64,000 bases of DNA from UBA1757 sp963617485. GTDB lineage: Bacteria; Bacteroidota; Bacteroidia; Bacteroidales; UBA1402. How positions within the stretch are numbered: the stretch's first letter is position 1; every line of letters begins with the position of its first letter. Under the pieces are notes generated by a model. It was given only the letters and a program-made list of their open reading frames with translations. It ran no database searches and had not been told where the DNA came from. The position numbers were made by a program, and so were the translations under genes. The stretch covers positions 62,001-126,000 of the forward strand of contig CAVEPA010000001.1 in NCBI GenBank assembly GCA_963617485.1. Direction: 5' to 3'. Below are positions 62,070 to 64,000 of the stretch, piece by piece.

Positions 62070-63581
62070 TCAGTCATTTTTGAGGGCGGGGCGCTTGCAT
62101 CTGCTGGCAAGGAACGTGCCAAGGAAACCCACCACGAAGATTACCACCGTACCGATAACGATGGTCAAGTTGCCGTTGAGACGACAGCGGTAAGGCTCCC
62201 AAGCCCCCGTAAACAGATAGGGGCTCAGGCTCATCCAGAAGATAACGGCCAAACCGGCCAGCACACCGATAACGGCAGCCGTCTTGTTGACCTTGCGGCT
62301 GAGAAAGCCCAAAAGGAAGAGGCCCAGCATACCACCGCTGAAAATGGAAGCCAGTTTCCACCATGTGTCCAGCACACCGTCAACGCCCATCATCAGCAAG
62401 GCCACTACAACGCCCAGCGCACCCAAGATAACCGAAGAGCTGTAGAGCACCACCATACCCTCCTTCTCGCCGACATTCTTCTTGAAATGTTTGTAGAAGT
62501 CGGTCAAGATGATGGTGGAAGCGCTGTTCAAGCTGGTAGAAACGGTACTCATGCCCGCTGCCATAATGGAAGCAATCATCAAGCCCGTAATGCCGGTTGG
62601 CAAGCCATTGACGATGAAATAGGGGAAGACTTGGTCGCCGGCGATGCCTTCGGGCAGCGTGCCTGCAGTTTTGTAGTATACGAATAGTGCCGTACCGATA
62701 TAAACGAAAATCAAGGAAACGGGGATATAGAGCAGACCTCCCAAGAGGGTGGAGTTTTTGGCACTCTTGTCGTCCTTGGCCGTCAGATAACGCTGGATAT
62801 AGTTCTGGTCGATGCCGTAGTTCTGCAGGTTGGTGAACAGACCATAAATGAGCAGTACCCAGAAAGTCTTTTCCGTCAGGCTACCGCTAAGACTACCCAT
62901 GCTGAACTTATGGTACTCGTTACCCACTTGGAAGAGCGTATCCAGCCCACCGGGAATTTTAACCGTGAGCAGGACAGCGCAGGCCACCGCACCCACAATC
63001 AGAATAATGCCCTGAATGGCATCGGTCCAAATCACCGCCTTAATACCGCCCATGGCCGAAAACAGTAGCACAGCCACACCCGTCACGATGATAATGGTGG
63101 GGATGCTCCAGCCTATCATATAGTTGAGCGGCAATGCCAGCAGGAAAAGGATGGAGCCCATACGCGCCAGCTGCGTAAGCAGATAGCACACGGCCACATA
63201 CACGCGAGCCCAGTATCCGAATTTTACCTCCAAATAATGATAGGCCGACACGGAATTCATGCTGCGATAGAGCGGCACGAAGAGCTTCACGGCCAGCCAG
63301 GCGGCTACCGGAATGGACAGGCTGAATACAAAAGGATTCCAGTTGTTGGAATAAGCTTCGCCAGGATAACCCAGAAAGCTGATACTGCTCACGAAGGTGG
63401 CAAAGATGGACATGCCCACCGCCCACGAGGGCAGACTGCCGTTGGCTTTGGTAAACTGGTCGGTGGCCTCTTTGTTCTTACGTCCTCGGAAATAGAACGA
63501 ACAGCCGAAGAGCACAATGCCCACCAGAAAGCCAATAAAGACGATATAATCGATAAGGGTGATACTGGTCTGCATAAGCAT
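62070..63581 (-). CDS. sodium:solute symporter (SSS family), second copy
   Basis: 503 residues, same family as the symporter at 51043 and similar throughout (GMSIFATFVSSISFLGYPGE here, GLSIFATLISSVTFLAYPSA there), but clearly diverged. Seen also: VLLFSAMGGIKAVIWTDAIQ, ITGLMIASIMAAGMSTVSTS LNSAS. Its start codon overlaps the stop of the aldolase before it (TAATG), so again symporter and DapA-family enzyme are translated together. A second ulosonic acid, for example Kdo, or the same one with different affinity are both possible. Confidence 0.88.
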   Translation of the reverse strand: MLMQTSITLIDYIVFIGFLVGIVLFGCSFYFRGRKNKEATDQFTKANGSLPSWAVGMSIFATFVSSISFLGYPGEAYSNNWNPFVFSLSIPVAAWLAVKLFVPLYRSMNSVSAYHYLEVKFGYWARVYVAVCYLLTQLARMGSILFLLALPLNYMIGWSIPTIIIVTGVAVLLFSAMGGIKAVIWTDAIQGIILIVGAVACAVLLTVKIPGGLDTLFQVGNEYHKFSMGSLSGSLTEKTFWVLLIYGLFTNLQNYGIDQNYIQRYLTAKDDKSAKNSTLLGGLLYIPVSLIFVYIGTALFVYYKTAGTLPEGIAGDQVFPYFIVNGLPTGITGLMIASIMAAGMSTVSTSLNSASTIILTDFYKHFKKNVGEKEGMVVLYSSSVILGALGVVVALLMMGVDGVLDTWWKLASIFSGGMLGLFLLGFLSRKVNKTAAVIGVLAGLAVIFWMSLSPYLFTGAWEPYRCRLNGNLTIVIGTVVIFVVGFLGTFLASRCKRPALKND

Positions 63582-64000
63582 TAGGGATTGACAACCTCGA
63601 TGTTCAAGCTTTCAAGAATCTGGCGCACCTTGGCTCTTTCAGGAGCATTGAACTTCTGGAAAGGCAAAGCCATATAGTCGCTGCAGATACCCATCAGAGA
63701 GCAGGCGCACTTGACACCCTTCAGATAGCTGGAACCGTAACGGCCCACCTTATAGATGGTATTGCTGATGTACATAATCTTCTCCTGCAGCTCGTTCAAA
63801 CGGTCGATATTCTTGGCAACGGCTGCGTTGTACATATCTACGTAAAGTTGCGGAAACATATTGGCACCGCCGTTCACACCGCCATGACCGCCGAAAAGCA
63901 CGGCCTCGCCTGTCAGTTCTTCGGGACCCATCAACAAGGCGAAATCGGGACGGTCTTTCATGGCCTGAATAAGCGAATGGAAGTAAACCAGATTGCCCGA
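63581..64000 (-). CDS. DapA/NanA-family pyruvate aldolase, second copy (5' end cut)
   Basis: Only the last 139 residues are in the window; the frame continues past the right edge (SGNLVYFHSLIQA precedes the internal Met at 63961). Visible: LLMGPEELTGEAVLFGGHGG VNGGANMFPQLYVDMYNAAV, the barrel end of DapA-family aldolases (GxxGxxSG/NGxANxxP region), and the helical C-terminus. The Schiff-base lysine and catalytic tyrosine lie outside. Paired with a symporter like the other aldolase in this cluster. Confidence 0.82.
   Translation of the reverse strand, partial: SGNLVYFHSLIQAMKDRPDFALLMGPEELTGEAVLFGGHGGVNGGANMFPQLYVDMYNAAVAKNIDRLNELQEKIMYISNTIYKVGRYGSSYLKGVKCACSLMGICSDYMALPFQKFNAPERAKVRQILESLNIEVVNP

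Overview
The window is chromosomal DNA from a member of the Bacteroidales, most likely close to Bacteroidaceae or Prevotellaceae. Support: the tRNA-Tyr/Gly/Thr-tuf-tRNA-Trp-secE-nusG-rplKAJL-rpoBC string with hpf, xerC and rpsU just upstream; a long (about 1,100 residue) SecA; repeated promoter elements of the Bacteroidota type (TTTG or CTTG, 18-20 nt, TAnnTTTG); and a plant-pectin cluster with families first described in Bacteroides thetaiotaomicron. Base composition is roughly balanced and no phage or insertion sequence is visible.

Layout. 1-9.1 kb: the 3' end of a membrane protein gene, a divergent alkaline-phosphatase-fold protein, secA, a patch of decayed accessory genes (AAA ATPase scrap, AbiE-type toxin scrap, intact AbiEi-like antitoxin), a thioredoxin-fold lipoprotein and gdhA. 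9.1-23.8 kb: the transcription/translation operon on the minus strand, ending in a strong terminator shared back to back with gdhA. 23.8-30.2 kb (plus strand): pepP, an 83-bp tandem repeat array, a gamma-carbonic-anhydrase-like protein, topA and a broken ATPase gene. 30.2-38.5 kb (minus): GH51 arabinofuranosidase-rhaB-rhaA, then an amidohydrolase, an aminotransferase and a LolC/E-type permease. 38.5-38.8 kb: a probable structured small RNA with its own promoter and terminator. 38.8 kb to the right edge (minus): one long co-directional cluster.

That last cluster is the most interesting part. In transcription order it reads: DapA-family aldolase (cut by the right edge), sodium:solute symporter, DUF3826 protein, [terminator-like hairpin], two related beta-helix proteins, a GH143-GH142 protein, a second DapA-family aldolase, a second symporter, an iron-type alcohol dehydrogenase, a PdxA2-type dehydrogenase, a DUF1537 acid-sugar kinase, GH28, an STN-domain/alpha-beta-hydrolase esterase, GH140-DUF3826, a membrane-anchored sialidase-like/epimerase fusion, and a GH141-like beta-helix protein. 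GH140, GH141, GH142, GH143 and GH28 point to rhamnogalacturonan II (RG-II) from pectin; rhaA, rhaB and GH51 nearby fit the rhamnose and arabinose it contains.

Main hypothesis: the tightly overlapping aldolase-symporter-alcohol dehydrogenase-PdxA2-kinase genes directly after GH143 form a cytoplasmic pathway for DHA (3-deoxy-D-lyxo-heptulosaric acid), the rare RG-II sugar acid that GH143 releases. Aldol cleavage of DHA would give pyruvate and a four-carbon aldehyde acid; its reduction product is, by stereochemistry, D-threonate, which is the known substrate of DUF1537 kinase/PdxA2 pairs that end in dihydroxyacetone phosphate. The second aldolase/symporter pair could serve Kdo, the other ulosonic acid of RG-II. 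This is inference from gene families, order and stereochemistry; I know of no described DHA catabolic route but could not search.
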